From contig JASLEM010000342.1 in the NCBI GenBank assembly GCA_030151165.1, positions 1 to 6,083 on the forward strand: 6,083 bases of DNA, in the 5' to 3' direction. Both the position numbers and the translations under genes were made by a program. Source of the stretch: Burkholderiaceae bacterium. Lineage in GTDB: Bacteria; Pseudomonadota; Gammaproteobacteria; Burkholderiales; Burkholderiaceae. The notes beneath the pieces were generated by a model. The model was not told where the DNA came from. It searched no databases and saw nothing but the letters and a program-made list of their open reading frames with translations. Of the stretch, positions 1 to 4,680 are shown piece after piece (position 1 is the stretch's first letter; each line of letters opens with the position of its first letter).

Positions 1-174
1 GTGGCTGCGCACGATGTTGCGCGGCACCAGCGCGTCGACCAGCGCGTCGCGCGAGGCGGCGCCGATCACGGACAGCATGTGGGCGGCGTCGGCGGCATCG
101 GGGCCGATGTGGCGGGCGACGAATTCGGCGGCGTTCTCGAGTTCGGCCAGCGGGGTCGGGGCGGTCAACGACAT
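1..174 (-). CDS. gcvP: Glycine dehydrogenase (decarboxylating), P protein, N-terminal 58 codons only
   Basis: P protein of the glycine cleavage system: a pyridoxal-phosphate enzyme that decarboxylates glycine and passes the aminomethyl group to the lipoyl arm of GcvH, in the cytoplasm. Only the first 58 residues lie in the window, and the gene continues past position 1. The visible part starts MSLTAPTPLAELENAAEFVA and contains the RHIGP motif (about residues 21-25) typical of the P-protein N terminus. It is followed by an alanine-rich helical stretch and DALVDALVP. The catalytic PLP lysine lies far downstream and cannot be checked. The start is the ATG whose complement is at 172-174. A GGA in the complement of 181-190 is only a modest ribosome binding site. 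It is the third gene of the gcvT-gcvH-gcvP operon, 116 nt after gcvH. Identification rests on the motif plus operon context. Confidence 0.93.
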   Translation of the reverse strand, partial: MSLTAPTPLAELENAAEFVARHIGPDAADAAHMLSVIGAASRDALVDALVPRNIVRSH

Positions 175-213
175 GACGGAAGTTCCAGAGGTGGTGCGGG
201 TAATCGGGCGAAG

Positions 214-249
214 CCGCCTGCGGCGCGCCGGGTGGGCGCGGGCAGGCGG
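214..249 (-). other. Hairpin in the gcvH-gcvP spacer (distal)
   Basis: 214-221 pairs perfectly with 242-249 (8 bp), and inside it 224-229 pairs with 235-240 (6 bp) around a 5-base loop, with a small internal loop between the two stems. No run of U follows on the transcribed strand, so it does not look like a rho-independent terminator. A role in mRNA stability or in setting the gcvH:gcvP ratio is possible but inferred. Confidence 0.5.
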
Positions 250-258
250 TGCCGGGGT

Positions 259-274
259 GCGGCGGGTGCGCCGC
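259..274 (-). other. Short hairpin just after the gcvH stop codon
   Basis: 259-264 (gcggcg) pairs perfectly with 269-274 (cgccgc) around a 4-base loop, 16 bases past the gcvH stop on the minus strand. No U-tract follows. With the hairpin at 214-249 it fills much of the 116-nt spacer. In DNA this GC-rich, short inverted repeats arise often by chance, so function is uncertain. Confidence 0.35.
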
Positions 275-290
275 GGAAGTCAGGCGGGGA

Positions 291-665
291 TCAGAGCGTC
301 TTGAGCAGGGCGTCGTAGCCCGGGCCGTCCATCAGCTCGTCGAACTCGGCCATGTCGGCGATCTTGATCTTGAAGAACCAGCCTTCGCCGAGCGGGTCGG
401 TGTTGGCGAGCGCCGGCTCGTCGCGCAGCTTCTCGTTGACCTCGACGATCTCGCCCGAGACGGGCATGTAGATGTCGGCCGCGGCCTTGACGGATTCGAC
501 GACGCCGGCGATCTCGCCCTTCTTGAACGAACGGCCGACGGCCGGCAGGTCGACGAACACGACGTCGCCGAGCGCGTCCTGCGCGTGCAGCGTGATGCCG
601 GCGACCGCGGCGTCATGGTCTTCGATGTTGATCCATTCGTGGTCGGACGTGAACTTGGTCGTCAT
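291..665 (-). CDS. gcvH: Glycine cleavage system H protein (lipoyl carrier)
   Basis: Lipoyl-carrying shuttle protein of the glycine cleavage system. Its lipoyl-lysine takes the aminomethyl group from GcvP, presents it to GcvT, and is reoxidised by lipoamide dehydrogenase. The protein is 124 residues, normal for the family (about 125-130). It opens MTTKFTSDHEW, with the conserved HEW near the N terminus. It has GDVVFVDLPAVG around residues 33-44 and the lipoylation motif ESVKAAADIYMP, with the acceptor Lys at residue 60. The GEIVEVNEKL and GEGWFFKI segments complete the lipoyl fold. The start is supported by an AGGAG ribosome binding site (complement of 672-676) six bases before the ATG. It is the middle gene of the operon, 86 nt after gcvT and 116 nt before gcvP. 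No sign of truncation or a missing residue. Confidence 0.98.
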   Translation of the reverse strand: MTTKFTSDHEWINIEDHDAAVAGITLHAQDALGDVVFVDLPAVGRSFKKGEIAGVVESVKAAADIYMPVSGEIVEVNEKLRDEPALANTDPLGEGWFFKIKIADMAEFDELMDGPGYDALLKTL

Positions 666-711
666 GCGGAGCTCCTGGTAGAGGCGATGGTGAATCGATG
701 GATTGATCGGG

Positions 712-739
712 ATCGTGGACGCGGATGCCGCGCCACGAT
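712..739 (-). other. Strong hairpin in the gcvT-gcvH spacer
   Basis: 712-718 pairs perfectly with 733-739 (7 bp, atcgtgg/ccacgat). After one bulged base at 719, 720-724 pairs with 728-732 (5 bp) around a 3-base loop. This gives 12 paired positions in 28 nt, starting 13 nt after the gcvT stop. No U-tract follows on the transcribed strand, so it is more likely a processing or stability element than a terminator. The structure is seen in the sequence; the role is inferred. Confidence 0.55.
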
Positions 740-751
740 AGCGCGGGAAGA

Positions 752-1876
752 TCAGCCGCGGAAGTAGCGGTGGGGGGCGAACGGCATCGGCGCGACGCGC
801 ATCGGCAGGCGCTTGCCGCGCACCTCGGCGTAGACCTCGTGCGCGACGATCGCGTGGTCGACCGGCAGGTACGCCATCGCGACCGGCTGGTTCACGGTCG
901 GCGCCAGCGTGCCGCTGGTCACGGTGCCCAGCTTGTGGCCGTGGCCGTCGACGATCACGGTGCCTTCGCGCACCGGCGCGCGCTCGAGGCCGACCAGGCC
1001 GACACGCTTGCTCAGCGCGCCGTTGGCGAGTTGCTGCGCGATGACGTCGGCGCCCGGATAGCCGCCTTCGCGCGCGCCGCCCGGGCGACGCACCTTCTGG
1101 ATCGCCCACGTGAGCGCGGCCTCGACCGGAGTCGTGGTGGTGTCGATGTCGTGGCCGTAGAGGCACAGGCCGGCCTCCAGGCGCAGCGAGTCGCGCGCGC
1201 CGAGGCCGACGGGCTTGACCTCGGGCTGCGCGAGCAGGGCGCGCGCGAGCGCGTCGGCGTCCGCGGCGGCGACCGAGATCTCGAAGCCGTCCTCGCCGGT
1301 GTAGCCCGAGCGCGTGACGTAGCAGGGCACGCCCGCGACGTCGAAGAAGCCGCCGGTCATGAACGTCAGCTTCTCGATGCCGGGCGCGAGGCGCGCGATC
1401 GCGTGCACGGCCATCGGGCCCTGCAGCGCGAGCAGGGCGCGGTCGAACATCGTGACGATCTCGCAGCGGCCGCCGATGCGCTCGCGCAGGTGGGCGAGGT
1501 CGGCGTCCTTGCACGCGGCGTTGACGATGACGAACAGGCCGTCCTCGCGATGCGTGATCATCAGGTCGTCGAGCAGGCCGCCCTGGGCATTGGTGAAGAA
1601 AGCGTAGCGCTGCTTGTTGAGCGCGAGGTCGACGACGTCGACCGGCACCAGCGTCTCCAGCGCGGCGGCGGCGTCCGGGCCCTTGAGCATCAGCTGGCCC
1701 ATGTGCGACACGTCGAACAGCGCGGCCTCGTGGCGGCACTGGCGGTGCTCGGCGAGGATGCCGGCCGGGTACTGCACGGGCATCGCGTAGCCCGCGAAGG
1801 GCACCATGCGGGCGCCGAGTTCGAGGTGCAGGGCGTGCAGCGGGGTCTGGAGCAGCGGGGCGGTGTCAGCGGACAT
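752..1876 (-). CDS. gcvT: Aminomethyltransferase, glycine cleavage system T protein
   Basis: T protein: takes the aminomethyl group from GcvH-lipoamide, releases ammonia and forms 5,10-methylene-tetrahydrofolate. The protein is 374 residues, within the usual range. Motifs in order: GARMVPFAGYAMPVQY (21-36); ALFDVSHMGQ (52-61); NAQGGLLDDL (96-105), where D103/D104 sit in the GGxxDDL motif holding the family's catalytic aspartate; RSGYTGEDGFEI (189-200), a folate-site signature; and RLEAGLCLYGHDID (232-245). The C-terminal beta-barrel follows, with GTVTSG at 317-322. The ATG (complement of 1874-1876) follows an AAGGA ribosome binding site (complement of 1883-1887) at good spacing. It is the first gene of the operon, directly downstream of the glycine riboswitch. 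A long open frame on the opposite strand is a GC-driven shadow. Confidence 0.98.
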   Translation of the reverse strand: MSADTAPLLQTPLHALHLELGARMVPFAGYAMPVQYPAGILAEHRQCRHEAALFDVSHMGQLMLKGPDAAAALETLVPVDVVDLALNKQRYAFFTNAQGGLLDDLMITHREDGLFVIVNAACKDADLAHLRERIGGRCEIVTMFDRALLALQGPMAVHAIARLAPGIEKLTFMTGGFFDVAGVPCYVTRSGYTGEDGFEISVAAADADALARALLAQPEVKPVGLGARDSLRLEAGLCLYGHDIDTTTTPVEAALTWAIQKVRRPGGAREGGYPGADVIAQQLANGALSKRVGLVGLERAPVREGTVIVDGHGHKLGTVTSGTLAPTVNQPVAMAYLPVDHAIVAHEVYAEVRGKRLPMRVAPMPFAPHRYFRG

Positions 1877-1882
1877 CGGGAA

Positions 1883-1936
1883 TCCTTCGAGGGCCTGTCA
1901 ATCCGCCCCGAATATAGGGGCGGGATGATGCCCTCG
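1883..1936 (-). promoter_or_regulatory. Candidate translational expression platform of the glycine riboswitch, including the gcvT ribosome binding site
   Basis: Three elements lie between aptamer II and gcvT. (1) The gcvT Shine-Dalgarno AAGGA is the complement of 1883-1887. (2) Bases 1888-1894, directly 5' of it in the mRNA, are perfectly complementary (7 bp) to 1930-1936, which contains most of the 3' strand of aptamer II P1. (3) Between them, 1903-1909 pairs perfectly with 1917-1923 around a 7-base loop. Only three A/U bases follow that stem on the mRNA, so intrinsic termination is unlikely. Without glycine the 7-bp pairing could form and bury the Shine-Dalgarno next to a helix. With glycine P1 would take its 3' strand back. 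The pairings are seen; the switching model is inferred. Confidence 0.5.
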
Positions 1937-2162
1937 CTGTCCGCTTTACCTGAGAGATTGGCAGGGCCGGGTTTGCCGGCGTCCGCTTGCCCCTTCGGTG
2001 GACGAGCTCGCCTGCCAGTGGCCGACCGCCTCGTCTCTCTCCAGTGAGGAACGCCCGTGTTCGACGGGCGCCTTTGTCAGTCCTTTTGCCTGAGCGTTCG
2101 AGGCTTGCGGGCCCCTGCGCCTTCGGCGGCCTCGCGCGGTGCGCGAGACTCTCTCCTGACAA
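1932..2162 (-). ncRNA. Tandem glycine riboswitch (two aptamers) upstream of gcvT
   Basis: Glycine-binding leader RNA read on the minus strand. Aptamer I covers 2162 to 2074, with P1 formed by 2156-2162 and 2074-2080 (7 perfect pairs). It carries the conserved GGAGAGAG, a CCGAAGG core and CUCAGGCAAAAGGAC. Aptamer II covers 2049 to 1932, with P1 formed by 2042-2049 and 1932-1939 (7 of 8 pairs, one A-C mismatch). It carries GGAGAGAG, CACCGAAGGGGCAA and CUCAGGUAAAGCGGAC. These blocks match the known glycine riboswitch consensus in both halves. Tandem glycine riboswitches upstream of gcv operons are generally ON switches in this clade, so glycine is expected to raise gcvTHP expression. The linker at 2050-2073 is unusual and is listed separately. 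Confidence 0.95.
2052..2070 (-). other. 7-bp hairpin filling the linker between the two glycine aptamers
   Basis: 2052-2058 (cgcccgt) pairs perfectly with 2064-2070 (acgggcg) around a 5-base loop, taking up 19 of the 24 nt between the two P1 helices. Linkers in tandem glycine riboswitches are usually short and mostly unpaired, and usually pair with the 5' leader (P0 kink-turn). The pairing is seen directly; its effect on aptamer docking is unknown. Confidence 0.6.
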
Positions 2163-2168
2163 GCCGGC

Positions 2169-2177
2169 AGTCTAGCA
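2169..2177 (-). promoter_or_regulatory. Candidate extended -10 promoter of the gcv operon
   Basis: The minus strand reads TG-C-TAGACT here, an extended -10 with four of six bases matching TATAAT. Its predicted transcription start, 6-8 bases downstream, falls at about 2161-2163, exactly where P1 of aptamer I begins. No good -35 hexamer lies at 16-18 bp. The element sits within an imperfect inverted repeat, 2164-2169 against 2179-2184. Confidence 0.4.
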
Positions 2178-2203
2178 TTGCCGGGGCCCCCCGCGTTCGA
2201 ATG

Positions 2204-2231
2204 TTGCGCGGCGGCGGCGCATGACTATGAT
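2204..2231 (+). promoter_or_regulatory. Candidate sigma-70 promoter of the secreted-protein gene
   Basis: TTGCGC (2204-2209) and TATGAT (2226-2231) are separated by 16 bp. The -10 matches the consensus at five of six positions; the -35 matches only in TTG. Transcription would start near 2238 and leave a leader of about 108 nt before the GTG at 2346. It diverges from the gcv promoter less than 60 bp away. I see no other convincing structure in the leader. Confidence 0.4.
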
Positions 2232-2345
2232 GTCCGTGGGCTCCGCGGAAGCGGAAAAACACAAAGCTCGCCAACCCCTCGTGCCGCAGGAGACGGCCTG
2301 ACATTGGGCCGGCAGCATCGGCCGACCCGGACTGGCGGATGTCAT

Positions 2346-2836
2346 GTGGATCGAATCTCGAAGTCTGCCGCGTTGCCCGCGGCCATCGCATCGCCGTTCG
2401 TCGCCACCGCCGCGACCGCCGCCGACGCTCGTCTCGCGATACCGCAGACGGTCACGCCGCAGGTCGCGACGACGCCGTTCGCCGGGTCGTTCAAGACGAC
2501 CTTCAACATCACCGTGAAGCCGGGCTTGCCAGCGTCCGGCTACCCCACAGCTGCGCGGTGTCGCTGACCCCGTTCGACGTCTCCACGGGCATGATCACGA
2601 TCGAGTCCAAGACCGCGGTGGCGGCCCACTCCGGCGCCACCGCGACCTGCACGGCGACGATCTACTACCTGTGGAACCTGAGCAGCTCGAGCGCCATGGT
2701 CAACACCAACTACACGATCACGGCGGCCTGCTCGGGCACCAGCCTGATCGAGCGGATGTCGTCGGGCCAGCTGCCGTCCGTGCAGGTGCCGGCCAACGGC
2801 GCCTCGCTCACGCGCACGGTCGACGTCGTGTTCTGA
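2346..2836 (+). pseudogene. Small exported protein of unknown function, interrupted by a frameshift
   Basis: I do not recognise this family. The reading starts at GTG 2346, six bases after a GGCGGA ribosome binding site. The N terminus MDRISKSAALPAAIASPFVA, then TAATAAD, looks like a signal peptide with cleavage near residues 25-26. It continues through TFNITVKPGLPASGYP and then hits a TGA at 2565-2567. From about 2545 the frame one base back stays open to the TGA at 2834-2836 and reads SCAVSLTPFDVSTGM ... VDVVF. Adding one base in the ccccacagc stretch near 2545-2549 gives a continuous GYPTSCAVSLTP and a 163-residue protein. The second half is rich in Ser, Thr and beta-formers, with three Cys, consistent with a secreted beta-sandwich. 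It may be a real 1-nt deletion or a sequencing error. The ATG at 2339 opens the wrong frame for the signal peptide. Confidence 0.7.
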
Positions 2837-2844
2837 ACGCGGTC

Positions 2845-2864
2845 GACGCGCCCCGCGGCGCGTC
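2845..2864 (+). other. GC-rich hairpin after the secreted-protein stop codon
   Basis: 2845-2852 (gacgcgcc) pairs perfectly with 2857-2864 (ggcgcgtc) around a 4-base loop, eight bases after the stop codon. It lacks a U-tract and sits 11 bases before the terminator at 2876-2908. It could block 3' exonucleases or support termination. Confidence 0.4.
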
Positions 2865-2875
2865 CATCGACAAGG

Positions 2876-2908
2876 AAAAAGGGCCCGGTTCGCACCGAGC
2901 CCTTTTTT
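2876..2908. terminator. Bidirectional rho-independent terminator
   Basis: 2881-2884 (gggc) pairs with 2899-2902 (gccc), then after one C/A mismatch 2886-2889 (cggt) pairs with 2894-2897 (accg) around a tcgc loop. The stem is flanked by five A at 2876-2880 and six T at 2903-2908, so both strands show a stem followed by a U-tract. It lies between two convergent genes, the secreted protein (plus) and the Ala/Lys/Asp-rich protein (minus), and can end both transcripts. Confidence 0.9.
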
Positions 2909-2958
2909 CATCCGCGCACGCCTGGCGCCGAAGCGCGCGGGCGGTCGTGCGGATCGGC

Positions 2959-3441
2959 TTACTTGCCGGTGGCGGCAGCCTTGTCGACGTTGGCCTGGCC
3001 TTCGGCCTGGGTTTCGGTCGTCTTGGCCTTGGCCTTCGTGCGGTCGGCCTTGGTGCTGGCGTGCGTCTTCTCGGCCGACTTGTCGGCGGAAGCGTCGGCC
3101 TTCGTTTCCTTCTGCGTCGCTTCCGCGTCCGTCTTCTCGGCCTTGGCGGCGGCCTTGCCCTTGTCGTCCGCGTCGGCCTTGTCGACCTTGGCTTGCGCCT
3201 TCGACTTCGTCTTCATCGCGTCCTTGTGCGCGTCGGCCTTCTTGTCGGCAGCCTTCGAGTCGGCCTTGGCGTCCTTCTGGTCGGCCTTCGCGTCCGTCTT
3301 GGCTTCCGAGTTGGCGGCCTTCGCGTCGGCCTTGTCGGCCTTCATTTCGGCCTTCGAGACGGCCGGGGTCGAGGCGGCGGTCTGCGCCATCGAGACGGAA
3401 GCGAACAGGGAGGCGGCGAGTGCGATCAGGAGCTTGTTCAT
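2959..3441 (-). CDS. Exported Ala/Lys/Asp-rich low-complexity protein
   Basis: A 160-residue protein of unknown function. It begins with a clear signal peptide, MNKLLIALAASLFASVSMAQ, with a predicted cut after Ala19 (SMA-Q). The mature part is dominated by Ala, Lys and Asp in KADAKA-like repeats. It contains no Leu, Ile, Phe, Tyr, Trp or Cys and only one Arg. It therefore cannot form a normal hydrophobic core; a single charged helix, a coiled-coil-like rod or a disordered chain is more likely. Such proteins are often labelled TolA-like or histone-H1-like from composition alone, but no such domain is visible here. The ATG is supported by AAGGA (complement of 3448-3452) six bases upstream. It appears monocistronic, ending 50 bp before the shared terminator. 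The fully open antisense frame is a composition artefact. Confidence 0.85.
   Translation of the reverse strand: MNKLLIALAASLFASVSMAQTAASTPAVSKAEMKADKADAKAANSEAKTDAKADQKDAKADSKAADKKADAHKDAMKTKSKAQAKVDKADADDKGKAAAKAEKTDAEATQKETKADASADKSAEKTHASTKADRTKAKAKTTETQAEGQANVDKAAATGK
3044..3354 (-). repeat. Degenerate internal repeat coding for Lys-Ala-Asp units
   Basis: The 8-mer tcggcctt (AAGGCCGA on the coding strand, mostly read as Lys-Ala-Asp/Glu) occurs about ten times by eye between 3044 and 3354, with irregular spacing. This is a short-unit coding repeat, which could expand or contract by slippage or recombination. It is not a mobile or CRISPR-type array. Confidence 0.6.
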
Positions 3442-3506
3442 TTGAAATCCTTAGGGAGTGGTGGATTTTTCTGAGTCCATCGACATTGATCGACCCATGT
3501 GCTCTA

Positions 3507-3531
3507 AACGCGGCAACGAGGGTGCCGCGTT
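3507..3531 (-). terminator. Hairpin downstream of the AraC-type regulator gene, possible weak terminator
   Basis: 3507-3515 (aacgcggca) pairs perfectly with 3523-3531 (tgccgcgtt) around a 7-base loop. On the minus strand it lies about 85 nt after the regulator stop and is followed by only a short U-run (the stem's last two U plus one more), so termination would be weak. It also lies upstream of the Ala/Lys/Asp-rich gene and could belong to its control region. I see no convincing promoter in the 3453-3614 gap. Confidence 0.4.
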
Positions 3532-3614
3532 GACGTGGTTCGTGTAGGACAACATGCCGTTAGCGTGCCCGCTGCAAATCGCAACACGACTGGACGACCG
3601 TCCGGCTCGATCGT

Positions 3615-4553
3615 TCATTCGCCGGATGCCACCAAGCCCGTCGTTGCGGCAGGCGCGCGCGCGTATTGCCGCGGCGAGCAACCCATGACGCGCTTGAACG
3701 CGGTGCCGAACGCGCTCTCGGATTCATAGCCGAGCGCAGGCGCGACGACCGCGATGGCGTCACCGGACGTCGCGAGTCGGTCCGCCGCCACCATCATCCG
3801 CCAGCGCGTCAGGTACTCCATCGGCGACGTGCCGACCGTCTGGCGGAACCGCAGCGCGAAATTCGATCGCGACATGCCCGCGCGTTCGGCCAGTGCCTGG
3901 ATCGTCCAGCGATGCGCCGGGTCGTCGTGCATGGCGTGGATCGCGGTGCTCATCTGCTTGTCCGACAGCGCGAAGAGCCAGCCGACGCCGCCGCGCGACC
4001 CTTCGGTCAGCTGCAGCCGCAGCGCCTGCACGAGGATCATCGTGGCGAGCTGCTGCGCGACCACGAAGCCGCCCGGCTGCGGCTCGCGCAGCTCGAGCAT
4101 CAGGCGCTCGACGAACCAGCGCATCGCGGCCTTGTCGGACTCCGCGCGGATGTGCACGATCGGCGGCAGCATGCCCAGCAGCAGGTCGGCGTGCGCGCCG
4201 GCGAAGGTGAAGTGGCAGCCGGCGCTGAACGAGTCGCCGCCGCCGTTGATCTTGCCGACGCGGCCGTTCAGCGGCAGGTCGAGCAGCGTGTGGGCGTCCA
4301 CCGGCGGCAGCGCCGGGTCGCTGGTCAGGCGGAACGGCAGCCCGCGCGGCAGCAGGAAGCAATCCCCGGCATTCACGCGCACCGGCTCGTCCACGCCCTC
4401 GACGCAGACCCAGAAGCCGCCCGACAGCACGGCCTGGAACTTGATGCCCTCGTGCCGGCCGAACCCGATCGACCAGTCGCCGCCCTTGTCGAAGGCGCCG
4501 GACATGAAGCTGCGGGGCTTCAGCAGAGACAGGACGTCGGAGAGCGGATCCAT
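3615..4553 (-). CDS. AraC-family transcriptional regulator with N-terminal cupin-like domain
   Basis: A 312-residue cytoplasmic DNA-binding regulator. Residues 1 to about 185 form a cupin-like sensor domain (opening MDPLSDVLSLLKPRSFMSGA; GDCFLLPRGLPF at 63-74) of the type that precedes AraC DNA-binding domains. Residues about 200-300 are the AraC/XylS double helix-turn-helix. The first helix-turn-helix is WTIQALAERAGMSRSNFALRF (216-236). The second is AIAVVAPALGYESESAFGTAF (266-286), followed by KRVMGCSPRQY (287-297), the family's C-terminal signature. The start is the ATG complementing 4551-4553; no strong ribosome binding site precedes it, but no in-frame Met lies close upstream. It diverges from the SDR-like gene at 4681, so it probably controls that gene and itself. 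The ligand cannot be inferred. The open frame extends upstream to 5186 only as antisense of the SDR gene. Confidence 0.93.
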   Translation of the reverse strand: MDPLSDVLSLLKPRSFMSGAFDKGGDWSIGFGRHEGIKFQAVLSGGFWVCVEGVDEPVRVNAGDCFLLPRGLPFRLTSDPALPPVDAHTLLDLPLNGRVGKINGGGDSFSAGCHFTFAGAHADLLLGMLPPIVHIRAESDKAAMRWFVERLMLELREPQPGGFVVAQQLATMILVQALRLQLTEGSRGGVGWLFALSDKQMSTAIHAMHDDPAHRWTIQALAERAGMSRSNFALRFRQTVGTSPMEYLTRWRMMVAADRLATSGDAIAVVAPALGYESESAFGTAFKRVMGCSPRQYARAPAATTGLVASGE

Positions 4554-4680
4554 GAGTGTTTCGGACGATCGCGAAGAAATTGCGGACGTGACAGCATGGA
4601 TCGTATCGCCTTCGCCGCTTAGATTGCCATCACCGCCGCGATATGCGGCCCCTAGCGACTCGAACCCCAGGAGAATTTCC
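4554..4680. promoter_or_regulatory. Divergent promoter/operator region between the AraC-type regulator and SDR-like genes
   Basis: This 127-bp gap must hold both divergent promoters. A split inverted repeat, acgatc (4565-4570) and gatcgt (4599-4604), is a candidate regulator site, and gccgc/gcggc (4635-4639, 4645-4649) forms a second small palindrome. I find no -35/-10 pair good enough to name, as expected if an activator is needed. A clear AGGAG ribosome binding site at 4669-4673 serves the ATG at 4681. Confidence 0.45.

Noticed and set aside
291..1739. A 482-codon minus-strand frame merging an Arg-rich stretch with gcvH
   Set aside because: The portion above 665 is an out-of-frame shadow of gcvT. 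gcvH has its own ATG and ribosome binding site.
1903..1923. 7-bp GC hairpin between the riboswitch and gcvT as an intrinsic terminator
   Set aside because: The stem is good but is not followed by a U-tract on the minus strand (AUUGACAGG), so a translational platform fits better.
725..2047. Long open frame on the plus strand opposite gcvT (440 codons)
   Set aside because: It is antisense to gcvT and the riboswitch, is rich in Arg, Asp, Val and His as expected from GC-biased antisense codons, and has no recognisable motif.
3044..3354. Repeated 8-mers as a CRISPR or mobile-element array
   Set aside because: Spacing is irregular, units are in frame and code for Lys-Ala-Asp, and no unique spacers or terminal repeats exist.
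2963..3445. Open frame of 160 codons on the plus strand opposite the Ala/Lys/Asp-rich gene, looking like a hydrophobic membrane protein
   Set aside because: It mirrors the low-complexity codons of the real gene (GCC, AAG and GAC read as Gly/Ala, Leu/Phe and Val/Ser). The minus strand has the signal peptide and ribosome binding site.
4621..4646. Weak -35/-10 candidates before the SDR gene (CTTAGA and GATATG)
   Set aside because: Only about three of six bases match in each element, which is not enough to distinguish from chance.
3754..4680. Upstream extension of the SDR reading frame to position 3754
   Set aside because: It is antisense to the AraC-type regulator. The Rossmann motif starts at codon 4681, which has a strong AGGAG.
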